DNA from: Phorcus lineatus
Lineage: Eukaryota; Mollusca; Gastropoda; Trochida; Trochidae
DNA: 64,000 bases
Direction: 5' to 3'
Assembly: GCA_921293015.1 (NCBI GenBank)
Contig: OV121092.1
Location: 3,354,001 to 3,418,000, forward strand
Part shown: one piece after another, positions 9,382-21,150 of the stretch
Layout: each line of letters starts with the position of its first letter
Position numbering within the stretch: the first letter of the stretch is position 1
The notes under the pieces: generated by a model
The model's database searches: none
Seen by the model: the letters and a program-made list of their open reading frames with translations, nothing else
What the model was told of the DNA's origin: nothing
Translations under genes and position numbers: made by a program

Positions 9382-10532
9382 TTAAAAGGTTTCGAAGTCG
9401 GCATAGATGATATAAGGCACCTTCAATTGTTTTCTGACATCCTTGGGGAGTTCAATCTTTTGTTGGCCATACGTTTGAAAAAAAGGGAATATGGTCGTTG
9501 AGAAGCCATCTTTGGTGAATCCGTGAAGACAATAGGGACAAAAATAATTTCTATGTCTGTCAGTCTTTTCATCAAATAGAAGACGATTTAAATCTTTGAT
9601 CCAGTAGTAATGAGTCTTGATACCATCGGAGACCATCAACAGATTGACACGCTGCTCCAGCCGTTGTTTGGTTATATGCAGGGGATATACGTGTCCTTTT
9701 TCGTATCCAAACACGTTGATGGAGGTTTGATTCATGGACTCGAACTTTGGAATGTCAACCAACTTCACTGGAAAGTTGATGTTTGTAAAGTCCAGATCGT
9801 TCATAAAGAATTTGTACTTGGTGACACGTTAGGCATCTCGTATTTGAAGATGGAGTGCAGAGAGTACAGACCACACGAAGCACTTCCTATCTTCATTCTT
9901 CACATTGAAAATGGCGTGTTTAGACCTAATCTTGATGGGAAGAGGGATGTAGCTCGAGGCTCTCAGTGGACGGTATTTTGCCATCACCTTGTCCACAGTC
10001 CAGTTGCTCCCCTCTCGTTGATATTCGATGAAGAAGGTGTAGATTATTTTTCACAGATTCCTTTAAGCCCTCATCCAGATCTTCCCAATTGAGCGCTATT
10101 TGACATTTTCCCCTGAAAATAGGCTCAGCTGTGTTAGTAGTGTCTCCTTGACGACGAGTCATCTTCCTTTTGACGGCTAAGTACCATTTTAATCTCACTC
10201 TCTCTTTAATACTCGCCTTCAATATGGTATTCAACTCCTGGTAGTGGCTGTTTAAAATAACCATGGGATCGAACTTGCCGAGACCTTCTCCTGGTATTGT
10301 ATGGACTCGAACCGTTCCCCCTAACGCTCCTAGATCGCATTGTATCTCCACCAATAGTTTTCATATGTATTTTCATTATATCATTTCTGTTAAAATGACG
10401 TCCGCAGGTCGTACACGTATAGTTTCTACTCTCGTGGATAGACCTTTTATGTCGATGCAATTCTTGTCGGGATGAATACGACTTTCCACACTGGTTACAT
10501 CTATGGAACCTATCCATCTGAAACACAATCAA
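9382..10532 (-). pseudogene. N-terminal fragment of a Polinton protein-primed family-B DNA polymerase
   Basis: Reading leftward: two C2H2 fingers (CNQCGKSY, CTTCGRHF; 10,532-10,206 frame); a KWYLAVKRKM region typical of the N-terminal arm (10,354-9,926 frame); a conserved SSYIPLP stretch in a third frame near 9,935; then a YFCPYCLHGF finger and the exonuclease I motif YADFE at the end (9,804-9,382 frame). Successive parts lie in different frames with stops between, so at least three disruptions are needed. A stop follows the exonuclease motif directly, and the rest of the exonuclease and the whole polymerase core are missing. The gene is dead. Confidence 0.82.
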
Positions 10533-12261
10533 TTAATGTTAATGTTTTAAGATATACGTACATCGAAGAACTCAAATGCGCCCTTCGTGTTTTAAGCTCC
10601 CTGCTATTTTTTATTCAACGATAGATGCACACCAACTCGTCTTTTATTTCTTAAATATAAATAATATTATTTAATCCTTATTATATACAAATTCCTATTA
10701 CTCTAGTTCAGACTGCTACCCGTCGCAATCTAGCTGTCGTTATACACTAAACCGGCGAGTCAAAACATATCATCGAATTGACAACCTAAAACCTAAACCT
10801 AGATGTATATATTTCTATCTAAAGAAAAAATGCGTTACGGGATATAACAAATCAAGCACTAGTACTGTACTACATTAAGATATAAACCTTTAATCACTAC
10901 ATCATCAACACTTAGACGCCTTGAAAAATCAAGTGTTCTAAAATGAAACTTCAAAGGAATATGTCTAGAATCACTCATGTATGAATACTATTATGTCTTG
11001 ATTCGTCATTTATTCTGTTTAGTTCTTGTACATTTATTTGTTAAGCATAATTTTACTTATTTGCCAAACCAGATTTTTCGGTACTAAAAAATATGTTAAA
11101 ACCACATTAAAATCGAATATACACAGTCACAACGGATATACAAATAATACCTTATACAAGAATTAGTTTGATCTACAATAGTTACAACGAAACGCGTACG
11201 TCGATACATTGTTATTATACGAGATTTAAAAAGTCTGTGTTACAGTCTAGGTTTATAACGATGCACGCTAATATTTCCGACATTTGCTAGATTCGAATAC
11301 TACCGACAGAGACGCAAAGTGTCGTTATTATTCCCGACATTAGCTAGATAAAAACTAAAGCTACGGGCAGAAAGACCGAGTTATGTAATTTGTCTAATCA
11401 ATAGGTAGATCAGTCTTAATCAAAGCTTTCGAAAGGCTAAAGTGTCTTTGTGTCAATCAATCTCAAATATCTATGCTTATGCAATGCTTTCATCTTAGCA
11501 AACTGTTTTGTTTTTCTCAAAATCACGGCAGCCCCCGTCGATCACAGACCGCGTAACGATGCAAAATCTCATTCGGGGTTCCGACGCAGAGCGACTTATC
11601 GATTTTTTTATTCACTACGCTGAGACCGTCTTACGGGTATAGGGACAGGCGCGACTGTGTATTGTCTCGCGTACTCGCGTCGTATTTTTAGCCCCATTCA
11701 TTGACAGCGTTTACAATGAGTAGCTAGCTACGGGTGTGGGACTCGCTACTCTCGTATCGGGTTTGTTCATTCATCGTTCGAATAAAACTCTTCATAAAGG
11801 AAATGAACTATCGCCTTTACGAGAAACGGATCAACCTTTTTATATTCATGATATATACTAAACGCAATTAAAAACTATTACTACTGTCTTACCTCCATTC
11901 ACTAGTTACGAAATTGAATTTCACGCATTTGCTCGCTTGGAAATTCTGTCTGCATTAAATGCTCTACCCACGCTTTACCCCCTCTAACTAGGTTTTATAT
12001 ACGACCTGACGTCATACTCTATCGCACTCGTTCATCGATAAATATTTGTCACTACGCGATCGAATGATTTCTTTGAGTCTATTCCGACCATAAATATTCC
12101 TTCAACGATTGGATAAACTTAAATCAAAGGACTGCGATTGGTTCTCGTTCAAAAATGTAGACCGTTCGGTACCGTTTAACGATATATTCTCACATCCATA
12201 TGTGGTATCATCACGTGATGACGCGATATTATCGATACGTGACTCATTTCCCGCTATAAAT
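10533..12261. other. Non-coding right arm of the element
   Basis: No open frame or family motif. A ~57-bp imperfect duplication (CCGACATTNGCTAGAT) lies at about 11,276 and 11,333. At 11,993-12,014 the minus strand has TGACGTCA five bases before TATATAAAA, a leftward promoter architecture like that of the IAP gene, but no gene follows within 1.4 kb. This is probably where deleted genes stood. Confidence 0.55.
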
Positions 12262-12602
12262 TTTCTGTCTATAAATCCGCCGATTTTGATTGGCACAAAT
12301 CGAACACCTGCGTCTCGGAAGTGATGACTCATTTCCCGCTATAAAGTTTCTGTCTATACATCCACCGATTTTGAATGGCACAAATCGATCGAATAATCTC
12401 GATTACGTCACGTGGGGACGCTCAACGTGATGACGTCATTTTCGGTTAAAAACATTTTCGGTTGAACACGATATCCCCCACCCCCCCTTCGATGTCGTCG
12501 CGGGGGGACGCGCTCCACCGATATGCCACACACCTGCGTCTCGGAAGTGATGACTCATTTTCGGTTAAAAACATTTTCGGTTTAAGACAGTCTCTTTCAT
12601 CA
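12262..12602 (-). repeat. Right terminal inverted repeat
   Basis: Reverse complement of 4,292-4,643 with few differences, chiefly the C-run near 12,475-12,487. It is followed at 12,603-12,608 by ACCAGT, the copy of the 6-bp target duplication. Confidence 0.92.
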
Positions 12603-12608
12603 ACCAGT

Positions 12609-13930
12609 GGTGTGTCTTCTTTGCTCTCTAACATGCATTTGATCTGGGTAAGGATAAACATTCGAAGATGTATTCTTATAACAGTCGCATGGTACTGCAC
12701 GATCACAAAGTGACGTGTCTGTATTTACACGCGCTTAGTTTGGTGTGTGTGTTTAGGTCATTTGTCAAGGGTCTATGGATAATTTATGTCATTTCTCAAG
12801 AGTCTATGGATAATTCATGAACCGATACTTCAGTCATTCAGTCTGATACATTTTGTTCTATTTCTTCTCAATAACTACCTTAACGTACATCCGTTTCTGT
12901 AAAGATTGATATTCTATGTTTGACACCCTCTTATACGTCTGGGCGGTTTGACATATATATAAACATAGTAAGCATCTCAGGCCTTTAGATTATCAGACAT
13001 TGCAGTACATGCATGAATGAAACGAAAAGCTAAAGGTTAAGTCGCTTTCAAGTACGGCGAGTTCATATTACGGGTGGCATACACAGGGTCGCATAGCCAG
13101 TCGATAGGGGTGAGTGATAGATCGTTGTGTGTTCATATCATCTGCACAGAGTCTATCGAAAGTTTATGTGTTGTTTATGAACAGGCACTCAGTCAGACAT
13201 GCTTTGTCCTATTTTTTCTTCAGAACACTCTTGACGTACATCCATTTTAGCATATGACGAGTCGTTCAACCTGTTCACAGGAGAAAGTGAGCGTATAGTT
13301 CTGCTCCACTAGATGAAGTAAGGTGACACCAGACGGCGATGGTCCGAAGGGACTGGAAAACGCCTCTCGTCGTAAAATAGGTCTGTCCCCACAGGAGGAC
13401 TGAGCTCTCACTGCAGAAGACGAGATCGACTCACAACAATTTCGCTACTCATCCACACAACATACGGACGAACGTGCATAAACTTCCTGGAACTATAGGC
13501 AAGTGTGTATTTATGTTGCATGCATTTGTAACAACTAAAGGTTACCACTATAAATCCTCACGAGCTATTTTTGTAAAGTTAAAGTCAACATTAGGGAATA
13601 CAGTTAATATCGTGCACTGTTGGCCTGAGGTCGCTTTGTTGCAGATTTTCATGCCCTGGTATTTAAGGTGTGTTTAAAAATGCCTTGTTTAACGCTTTTT
13701 AGCAAAGGTCGTAATATGAATGAAATGTATGTCTCACTATTTCTTATCCATACACACCTGACGGCCATGCTCCGTTGAAGCAGAAAACAAGCATCATATA
13801 ACATGGTTATCATGTTAGTCAAGTATGGAAAGTGTAACGCCGATTGTGTACACTGATTATAGACATTCCTTTGTGTGTGCAGCGAAGAATGACTCGAAAA
13901 GCATATATATAAAAAATAGGGCATCTCTCA
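12609..13930. other. Intergenic sequence right of the element
   Basis: No gene recognised. The first ~70 bases, joined in thought to the left flank, continue the Tc1-like remnant. A short repeat about a TCTATGGATAATT...CATG motif occurs at about 12,770 and 12,800, with a related stretch at 13,150. Confidence 0.4.
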
Positions 13931-14700
13931 TATGCGGGTAGGGCGTTGCTTATTGTGTACGGTCATATACGGGTAGGGCGTTGCTTATTGTGTACGGTCA
14001 TATACGGGTAGGGCGTTGCTTATTGTGTACGGTCATATACGGGTAGGGCGTTGCTTATTGTGTACGGTCATATACGGGTAGGGCGTTGCTTATTGTGTAC
14101 GGTCATATACGGGTAGGGCGTTGCTTATTGTGTACGGTCATATACGGGTAGGGCGTTGCTTATTGTGTACGGTCGTATACGGGTAGGGCGTTGCTTATTT
14201 TGTACGGTCTTATACGGGTAGGGCGTCGCTTGGTGTGTACGGTCATATACGGGTAGGGCGTCGCTTGGTGTGTACGGTCGTATACGGGTAGGGCGTCGCT
14301 TGGTGTGTACGGTCATTTACGGGTAGAGCTTCTCTAAGTATGCACGGTAATATATGGGTGGGGCGTCTCTCAGTGTATACGGTCATATACGGGTAGGGCG
14401 TCTCTATGTGTGTACGTTCATGTATGGGTAGGGCTTCTCTATGTGAGTACAATCAAATACGGATAGGGCGTCTCTCAGTGTGCAAAGTCACATACATGTA
14501 GGGCGTCTCTATGTGTGTACGGTCATATACGGGTAGGGCGTCTATTAGTGTGTATGTTCATGTACGGGTACGGCGTCTATTAATGTGTACGGTCATGTAC
14601 GGGTGTGGCGTCTCTCAGTGTGTACATTCGTTAATGGGTTGAATAGTTATATAAAAATGTGTAAAGTCTTATACGTGTAGGGCGTCTATAAGAACGGATG
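13931..14700. repeat. 35-bp minisatellite, about 21 copies
   Basis: The unit contains ATACGGGTAGGGCGT and GTGTACGGTC. The first seven or so copies are identical; copies become steadily more divergent to the right (GTTGCTTATT becomes TCGCTTGGTG, then TCTCTATGTG). This gradient suggests recent expansion at the left edge. Minus-strand open frames here are repeat artefacts. Confidence 0.9.
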
Positions 14701-15007
14701 ACGTTATAAATACGGGTGGATAATCTCCTTACTAAGCTGTGTAACTGCAAACGTGAATTTGATGTTGCAAACGATGCAGGGTGTCATTTTGCTTAACTTG
14801 TGGATTATATTCCAGGTGGAGCCGGTTTGGGCTAGGCGTGCGAATGATGGCGAGATTTGATTGACGGGACTGGGAAATTTTTAAAAAAAAATCGATTTAA
14901 GGAAATACAACGAGGGAAAGAAGGGAGACGGAAGAAAGAATAGGGGGTTGGGTTGAAGCGTTTACTACAGGAGAGGGAGAGGAAGAGAAATGCAAAGAGA
15001 GTAGAGA

Positions 15008-15015
15008 TATAAAAG
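15008..15015 (+). promoter_or_regulatory. TATA box before the STELLO-like gene
   Basis: TATAAAAG 35 bases before the ATG at 15,050, in a purine-rich GAGA stretch. Plausible core promoter with a very short leader. Confidence 0.45.
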
Positions 15016-15049
15016 GGAGTAAGCTACGAGAGAGAGTCGAGAGACAGAG

Positions 15050-18000
15050 ATGGCGACGAGACGTGATTGTATACGAGCCGAGGTGCTCCTCATCTGCTGT
15101 TGTTTGACGTTGTACCTATATTTGGCATACCTGGCTAGTCTGCAGCAGCAGGAACCCCCCTCACCACCCAGTCTACAGGTGATGCAAGTTCCAACGCCTG
15201 CTCAGGAGTACGTATCCACGAGGTCCTTGTCACCTGCGCCTCTTATCGGCTTACCCACTCCAAAACAAGCTTTAGTTTAGTGTTTCATAAATGTGGAACT
15301 AACCATCTTATCGACCTACCTCATGTATGAAGCCTAATTTCAAACAGCATTTTTCAAGATCGTATCACATTGTTACATTTTTTCACCCGGATGAATGGTA
15401 ATCCCCCGGGATGTATCTTGTAAGGACCAGTTACCCTTATATGAGATTTCCCCTTTGACTTTGATATTTACCATAACGTTTTTGATACCGGCAAACAAGT
15501 GAGGAACATAATCTCTATCAACAATCGTGACAGAAAATTTTCCAAAGTAAAATGATTTCATAACTGACTTGTGAGGACTGAATAACTGTTTATAGACACA
15601 TCGTTTATGTCTAACTATAACCCTGTCGATGGAGATAAACTCGACAAAACACATCAGTGTATTGAATGTACTTCAGTCTTCGGTTACATTATGTCAAGGT
15701 TTAGATGTACCGAGAAACCCATAGTATTGTACGGCAATTTTCTTTTTCTGAAAAGACATCTAAACGTTAAAGGTTTATAAGTAAGATAAACAACTCATAC
15801 TCGGACGTACAAAAGACTGTAAACTCTTAGAGTTCCGGAAACCTTCGGACACTTCGACTCCTCGGGATTGCCCCTCCTCTGATTTAGACTAGACAAGGAC
15901 ATGCAATTCATACAGAATACTAAACGATGCCCCGTCTTATAACATTTTCATGAAACGAGTAAATGGTTTGGTATTTCACGAGCGAAAGCGAGTTACATAC
16001 CGATACCATTCACGAGTTTCATAAAAATGTAAGTAAACGGGACTTAGTATAGTATTTTATTTATTATTCACAAAGTATATCAAATGAAAAGCGTGAAAAT
16101 CGCCGAGATTACCATTGCTGCCTCGCCGCTAACATTGTGACGTCATGCTTAAAGATTGTTACGTCATGTGATGTCAATGAGCACGCGATGTTATTATACA
16201 ATTGTAGTTTTATTAAACGGCGGTATCTTCAACGGGCGAGTAATAAAAACTGTTATCAATCAATTATTATACGTACTCACTTAAAGTTTATAATTTAATA
16301 TAATGACATGACATGATGATCACATGACTCATTCTTTTATCTTATACGATACAGAGTGTGTGACGCTATTGTATTATCACTAATTCTTGTCACTTTGCTC
16401 GAAATCTAAATTATGCATCTCATATTTTTCGTCATATACATTTAATATAATCTTTTCTATAAGTTATTTTCAAATAAACTTCATTTCCAAAGCTGAAGAT
16501 ACAAACCTTTCAATTCAGTTTGTGTGGGGCATCTGAGAAGTGGATAGTCGTGTGGATGTCGCCGACAGAGGGTACCGACTTGTCCACGATGCAAGATGTC
16601 CGAGGGTGGAGACTCCTCGTTCTCACCAACCACTCACCCACCCCCACCCTCCACAGGTGCGTGGTTCCAACCCCTCATTACAATTCACGCCAATACTGGG
16701 CAAAATAAGTTAGATATCATATTCTTATGAAAAAATGTTATTGTGTCAATGATAAAACTATTTTTGTATATAAGTATATAATCAGAGCAATACGTTAAAC
16801 TCCACCCGAAATAACAGCTACGGTTTTAAAAGACGTTACCTGAAATTATTTGTTTAAACATGAGATTCCCATGATCCTTCAAATAGTAAAAATTACCGAT
16901 GATTACTGGCATGACTTATGCCTTGCGGGGGAAGTTGCCTGGTGCTGTGCAGCCTCCCACCCTGCTCAGGTGGTGAAAATGAGGTGTAGGCGAAATGAGG
17001 ACAGGCCTGCTCTTCAGCATATAAGAATCCACATAGCACCTTCCAAATACACTGATCCCCTTCAAGCCAAATACTTCGTATCGCTGAAAGCTGGGCCTTT
17101 GTTGCATGGCTAGCGTGTAATTTGTTCAGCAATGAAATGTCGTTATGCAAGGAGCTTGATGTTAAAATCTTGATCTCGCTATATTTTTCATCCGAGCTGC
17201 GCCGCTGGATACGAGTTGTTGACCAAAGGAGATCAGGGTGTTTGAACGGCTGTTCAAGGATGCCTCGAGGTTATTGTGTGAAGGATAAAAAGGATTCGTC
17301 AAATATCGAGGACTCGCAAATAACAAAAATAAGAATGGACAAGTCGGGTGATTGACAACGTATTGGGTTCTTAGAGTTTATTGCAGGAAAAATGTTTCAT
17401 ACTTAGAAAAACCGTTATTATTGTTTTTTGTATGAATTTCCTCTATGGATAATTCACGCCGCGCCATAGTCGTCAATGTAAATGACTGGAAATACATTCT
17501 CTCATTGAACTCGTTTTGAATTTTTGTTTTGCACCTCCACCAGCAACATAATTATGACACAAGAATACATTAGCGTATCAGTATCAACACTCCTTTCAAA
17601 GACGAATAAGTATATGTTTGGCTGCAAAAAACAATTAAGCGACATGCGTGCAAATCGGAGCATTGATTAATGGCTATTGAAAAATAGACTTCCCTTATTA
17701 ATATGAATTATTTCTTGGAGTTGGACGATCCATAAAATGAACTCATTTCTTTGAATATTCCTACCATATTTTCAATCACTATTTCTACTCTTTGTCTTGT
17801 AGATGTGTGAACTGTTTGTTCATATCGGACCCTAGAGAGTTGGCTCTGGACCTGAGCAGTGTGAATGACGTCAGCGAGGAACTATTGCCTACCCTCTTCA
17901 CCATCAGACGGGGAGCCCGCTGGATCTACCTCACCTCCGATCTGCACAATCTCTACCGACAGGTCTCACACTTCCGGTTCACCAAGTCACACGGAATTGT

Positions 18001-19579
18001 CGCTGATTCCCGTGGTCTTTTCAGCCTCTCCTCGCACTTTACAACGAAACAAACACTGCTCAAGTACAGAGTTGCAGAATGGCCAAAAATGAGTATTCAG
18101 TCTCATTGGCGACCAGAACGAACGATTAAGGCCATTTCAGCTGCCTGTTTCTCCCTCCCTGTTGGGTTACCAGCAAATGTAATGGGGCTAACAGATCTGA
18201 ACAATGGACTCTATGGACACGACGCGTTCTGGTCTTTGGTTTCCGTATCGTCAAATACGAGTTCATTAGTGTGGTCACTATGGAAGCAAAGACTTCTATG
18301 GGAAACGCAAGGCTATATAGCCATCTTCCCTCCAAAAGGATGTTACAACTTATCAAACACCGATATAGGTAAAAGTGAAGTTGATGAGCGGTCAGTAGTT
18401 CGTCTCGTCAACTTCCTGAAGATATGGAAGTGTGATCAGACAATATTCTTCAACTGTGTCCGCGCTCTCACCAAGGCGATGTGGGCTGACAGCTTTCTGA
18501 CATCTAAAGATGTGTACAATGTGAACTTCTGGACGGAAATTCTTTCAAAACTAAACTATGACGAACCCTATATGAGTAAACCTAGCAATGCCAATGTAGG
18601 CTATCAAGCAGTGTACAGTTTAGCTGGGTCATTGACTAAGACAAGAGAAGATTTCACGAATCCATTCAAGAAGGTCTGTTCTCGAACCAACAGCACAGTT
18701 GAACTAAAAACCAAGCCCAAGATGCTTGATCAGATCGTGTTGATTGTGTTATTATCACATCCAGAGTCATATGATGTTATCAACCAACTTAACTTCATTT
18801 ACTCCCGTTATTTTTTACACATAGTATACTGCGGGGAATCAAAAGAAACGTTTATGAAAGTCACAAAGAAATACAAACTTCCGTTGAATTTCATTGAAAT
18901 GTGGACTGATCATGGAAAGTACGGCTATAAATGTGCAGCCGGTGCCATGCAAATGGGCTTTAATGTCAGAGGTTATCTGCACGTGAGTCATGATGTTTTG
19001 TTAAACTTTAGACAGGTAGCGAAGTTACCCCAGGACAAAGCGTGGTACCAAAAGCGAGTTCGGAGAGCCAACATGTCTGCGAGTACGGTTCCAAACCTGA
19101 CCCCTCTTGATCCAGTACGGCGTGAATGGTGGCCGTGGACCAGTGAGTACGGCGTTGTTGCTCTAAAAAAACTGTGGAGGAGGTTCAAGCAATATCAAAG
19201 CACCAATAGAGGTTTCTTGGACTTCTTACAGATGATCAAAAGAAATACAGGAAACGGAAACACGGTTTATTATGAGGCGTCTGATTTATTCTATGTACCG
19301 CATGCACTAAGGACAGGATATATGTATTTTGCAAAATACTTCGATATTGAACGTGTGTACCATGACATTTCCGTTCCAACAATATTGTATGGGCTCAGTC
19401 GTGCTGAAGATATCGTACATATGAACGGTAGTTTCCTATGGTTTAAAGAAAGAGAACAGTATATCAAATATTACCGGACTAACCACCATTATCTTCACCC
19501 GTGGGATATCAAAACGTCTTTGTCAAAATCCAGGGATGCAGGGTTTTTGTGCAACGTTTATTTTCCAAGAATATATTGA
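15050..19579 (+). CDS. STELLO/DUF288-like Golgi glycosyltransferase-type protein, three exons
   Basis: Exons: 15,050-15,207 (donor GTACGT, phase 2), 16,519-16,656 (phase 2 at both ends), 17,803-19,579; all junctions keep frame, giving about 690 residues. A weaker phase-compatible donor lies at 15,223. Residues ~11-31 are a signal anchor after basic residues, giving type II topology. Exon 2 holds a KWIVVW strand and a GW..LVLTN strand of the nucleotide-sugar-transferase-like fold. Exon 3 has RRGARWIYL, then QRLLWE.QGY..IFPP (~260-275), the signature of the family, and a C-terminal second domain from ~403. Plant STELLO proteins act in the Golgi with cellulose synthases; animal homologues are poorly known, so no substrate is proposed. 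The acidic D-rich motif normally following RNGA..I is replaced by LTSDLH, so catalytic activity is doubtful. Confidence 0.78.
15208..16518. other. Intron 1 of the STELLO-like gene with a foldback repeat
   Basis: Holds an inverted repeat at about 15,945-16,030 (ATGAAACGAGTAAATGG pairing with CCATTCACGAGTTTCAT) around a GAGCGAAAGCGAG centre. A 93-codon minus-strand open frame at 15,373-15,654 has no recognised domain. Confidence 0.5.
16657..17802. other. Intron 2 of the STELLO-like gene
   Basis: A GC-richer block at about 16,900-17,160 has overlapping open frames on both strands without a recognised domain; it may be a transposon fragment. The rest is AT-rich. The 3' end has a good pyrimidine tract before the acceptor at 17,802. 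Confidence 0.45.
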
Positions 19580-19639
19580 CAATCGTTCAAGGAAAGACAG
19601 TGGTCAGATGAGGATGTGAGACGTTTTGAAAACAGTAAT

Positions 19640-19805
19640 ATGGTATGGAGAAGAATGTTCATATTGTATATATATATAATATATGTTGGACTGGTTATTC
19701 CATCAACATCTTCAAAGTCAGGAGACCGAGCTTTCTCTGTAATAGCTCCAACTCTGTGGAACAATGTTCCCATCAAGATCAGAAACAGTTACTCTCTCTA
19801 AACAT
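19640..19805 (+). pseudogene. Non-LTR retrotransposon 3'-end coding fragment
   Basis: The plus strand encodes SGDRAFSVIAPTLWNNVP, a stretch found at the C-terminus of CR1/Jockey-type reverse-transcriptase ORFs. No reverse-transcriptase core precedes it, so it is a 5'-truncated insertion. Confidence 0.6.
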
Positions 19806-20258
19806 TCCATACTCTCCGAACAGAGGTAGCTCCGTCATAAATTCATATACAATCTCTGTCATAATACGAAGTTTTCTTGGTCTAGAAATGTAGAACGCTG
19901 ATTGGATGCAATCAAAGTTAGTTGTGCAATCAGCCAGGCTGTTTCAAAAGTTATCATTTAAATCGCCTAAGTTATTTCCGTAAGCTAATCTTAAATTAAA
20001 AAGCTAAATGTTATTCGAGTACATGCACCTTGCACTTTGAGTCGCCTTTACAGAACACAAACGTCTCATTATGTGACGTTATCATTGCACAGGACTGTGT
20101 GACTACAAATTTGTTATTCATGCAATCGTTGTTTTCATTGGCTGAATATTGTGAGCTAGGGGAAACTGCCGGAAGCCCGAGAAACCTTCGTATTAAGACA
20201 GAGGTTTTATAAGAATTTATGACTGATCTACCTCTGTTGGAAGAGAATGTAAACATAA
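19806..20258. mobile_element. ~450-bp MITE with ~80-bp inverted ends
   Basis: The left arm (ACAGAGGTAGCTCCGTCATAAATTC...TAATACGAAG) is mirrored at 20,170-20,255 (CTTCGTATTAAGACAGAGG...GAATTTATGACTGATCTACCTCTGT). Non-coding interior. The ACCTCTGT-type ends recur in short form near 710-760 and 43,445-43,480. Confidence 0.7.
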
Positions 20259-20700
20259 AATTTTTCACTTATCTGCACATCGAGCAGCTTTAATGGAATA
20301 AGGGGCTACATAAACCAATCATAATTAATCATACCTCCTGTTCAAGTCAACGTATTGCTAAGAAAACTATTAGGACAAAGAATTGTGAACCTTGGTTTCT
20401 TGAAATGTGGTTAATCTCTGCTTGCCAACCGTACATTGGAATACAATTTGTGAATGGTGAATACACATTCTAGCAGGATATACATTAGGATATTTTAGAA
20501 TATCTTCCATGTGTAAAACACTACTGAGTGATTTAATTATATCCCTTTCCATTGGAAGTGAAACGTATTGTTGTCAAATTGGATTATTATATACGATTTA
20601 TAAGTCAGATAAATCACTACTTATATACTATGTATAAAGAGTATTTTTCAGTCTGAAAGTATTCTTGCATTTCTTTTATCAGCTGTTAAAGTGTGTTGTA
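20259..20700. other. AT-rich intergenic stretch, nothing recognised
   Basis: No gene, repeat or motif that I can support. Confidence 0.4.
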
Positions 20701-20709
20701 TCACCTTAT

Positions 20710-20985
20710 TATCTGAGTGGAATGGTGCAGGATTGAGTGGAATGGTACTGGATTGAGTGGAATGGTACTGGATTGAGTGGAATGGTACTGGATTGAGTGG
20801 AATGGTACTGGATTGAGTGGAATGGTATTGGATTGGATTGAGTGGAATGGTACTGGATTGAGTGGAATGGTACTGGATTGAGTGGAATGGTATTGGATTG
20901 AGTGGAATGGTATTGGATTGAGTGGAATGGTATTGGATTGAGTGGAATGGTACTGGATTGAGTGGAATGGTACAGCATAGAGAGG
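20710..20985. repeat. 20-bp minisatellite, about 14 copies
   Basis: Copies of GGATTGAGTGGAATGGTACT with C/T variation (TACT/TATT). One copy carries a 5-base insertion (GGATT doubled). Minus-strand open frames are artefacts of the repeat. Confidence 0.92.
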
Positions 20986-20999
20986 AAGGGTTACATTGT

Positions 21000-21150
21000 C
21001 CGAAATGATCATACTCGGAATTGTGTTATATGACATTTCCAAAACTGTGTGAATTAGTGTATAACCCTCGCTCTCGCTCTGGAAAAAAAGAAATTACTCT
21101 CATTTCGTTAAAGTCATATAACACACTTCCTCGGGTAATAATCTCTACAC
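21000..21150. repeat. Foldback repeat with CTCGCTCTCGCTC centre
   Basis: GGAATTGTGTTATATGAC is mirrored by GTCATATAACACACTTCC around a CTCGCTCTCGCTC core. Its left flank shares ATTGTCCGAAA with the larger hairpin at 35,165-35,275. Confidence 0.55.

Larger units (their letters stand above)
4292..12602. mobile_element. Polinton/Maverick (adintovirus-like) element, internally deleted
   Basis: The 8,311-bp unit is bounded by inverted repeats that begin TGATGAAAGAGACTG and end CAGTCTCTTTCATCA, flanked on both sides by ACCAGT (4,286-4,291 and 12,603-12,608). A 6-bp duplication is the size known for Polintons. Cargo left to right: IAP-like gene (+), small ORF or promoter region (+), double-PC4 gene (+), integrase remnant (-), packaging-ATPase gene (-), N-terminal polymerase remnant (-), then ~1.7 kb non-coding. 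No major or minor capsid protein, protease, polymerase core or integrase catalytic core was found, so it cannot be autonomous. Full Polintons are about 15-20 kb, so about half is missing. Rightward and leftward genes converge near 6.2-6.4 kb, with AATAAA at 6,165-6,170 (+) and 6,302-6,307 (-). Confidence 0.88.

Noticed and set aside
9610..10092. 160-codon plus-strand ORF
   Set aside because: Antisense to the polymerase remnant, whose motifs are clear on the minus strand; no domain of its own.
12102..12713. Several 70-86-codon ORFs on both strands
   Set aside because: They lie in the right terminal repeat and are not conserved as frames in the left copy.
14125..14452. Minus-strand ORFs with RPTRIRPYT repeats
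   Set aside because: Products of the 35-bp minisatellite.
15373..15654. 93-codon minus-strand ORF in STELLO-like intron 1
   Set aside because: No domain, promoter or splice partner found; possible but not supportable.
20701..21042. Minus-strand ORFs with IPLNPVPFHSIQYH repeats
   Set aside because: Products of the 20-bp minisatellite.
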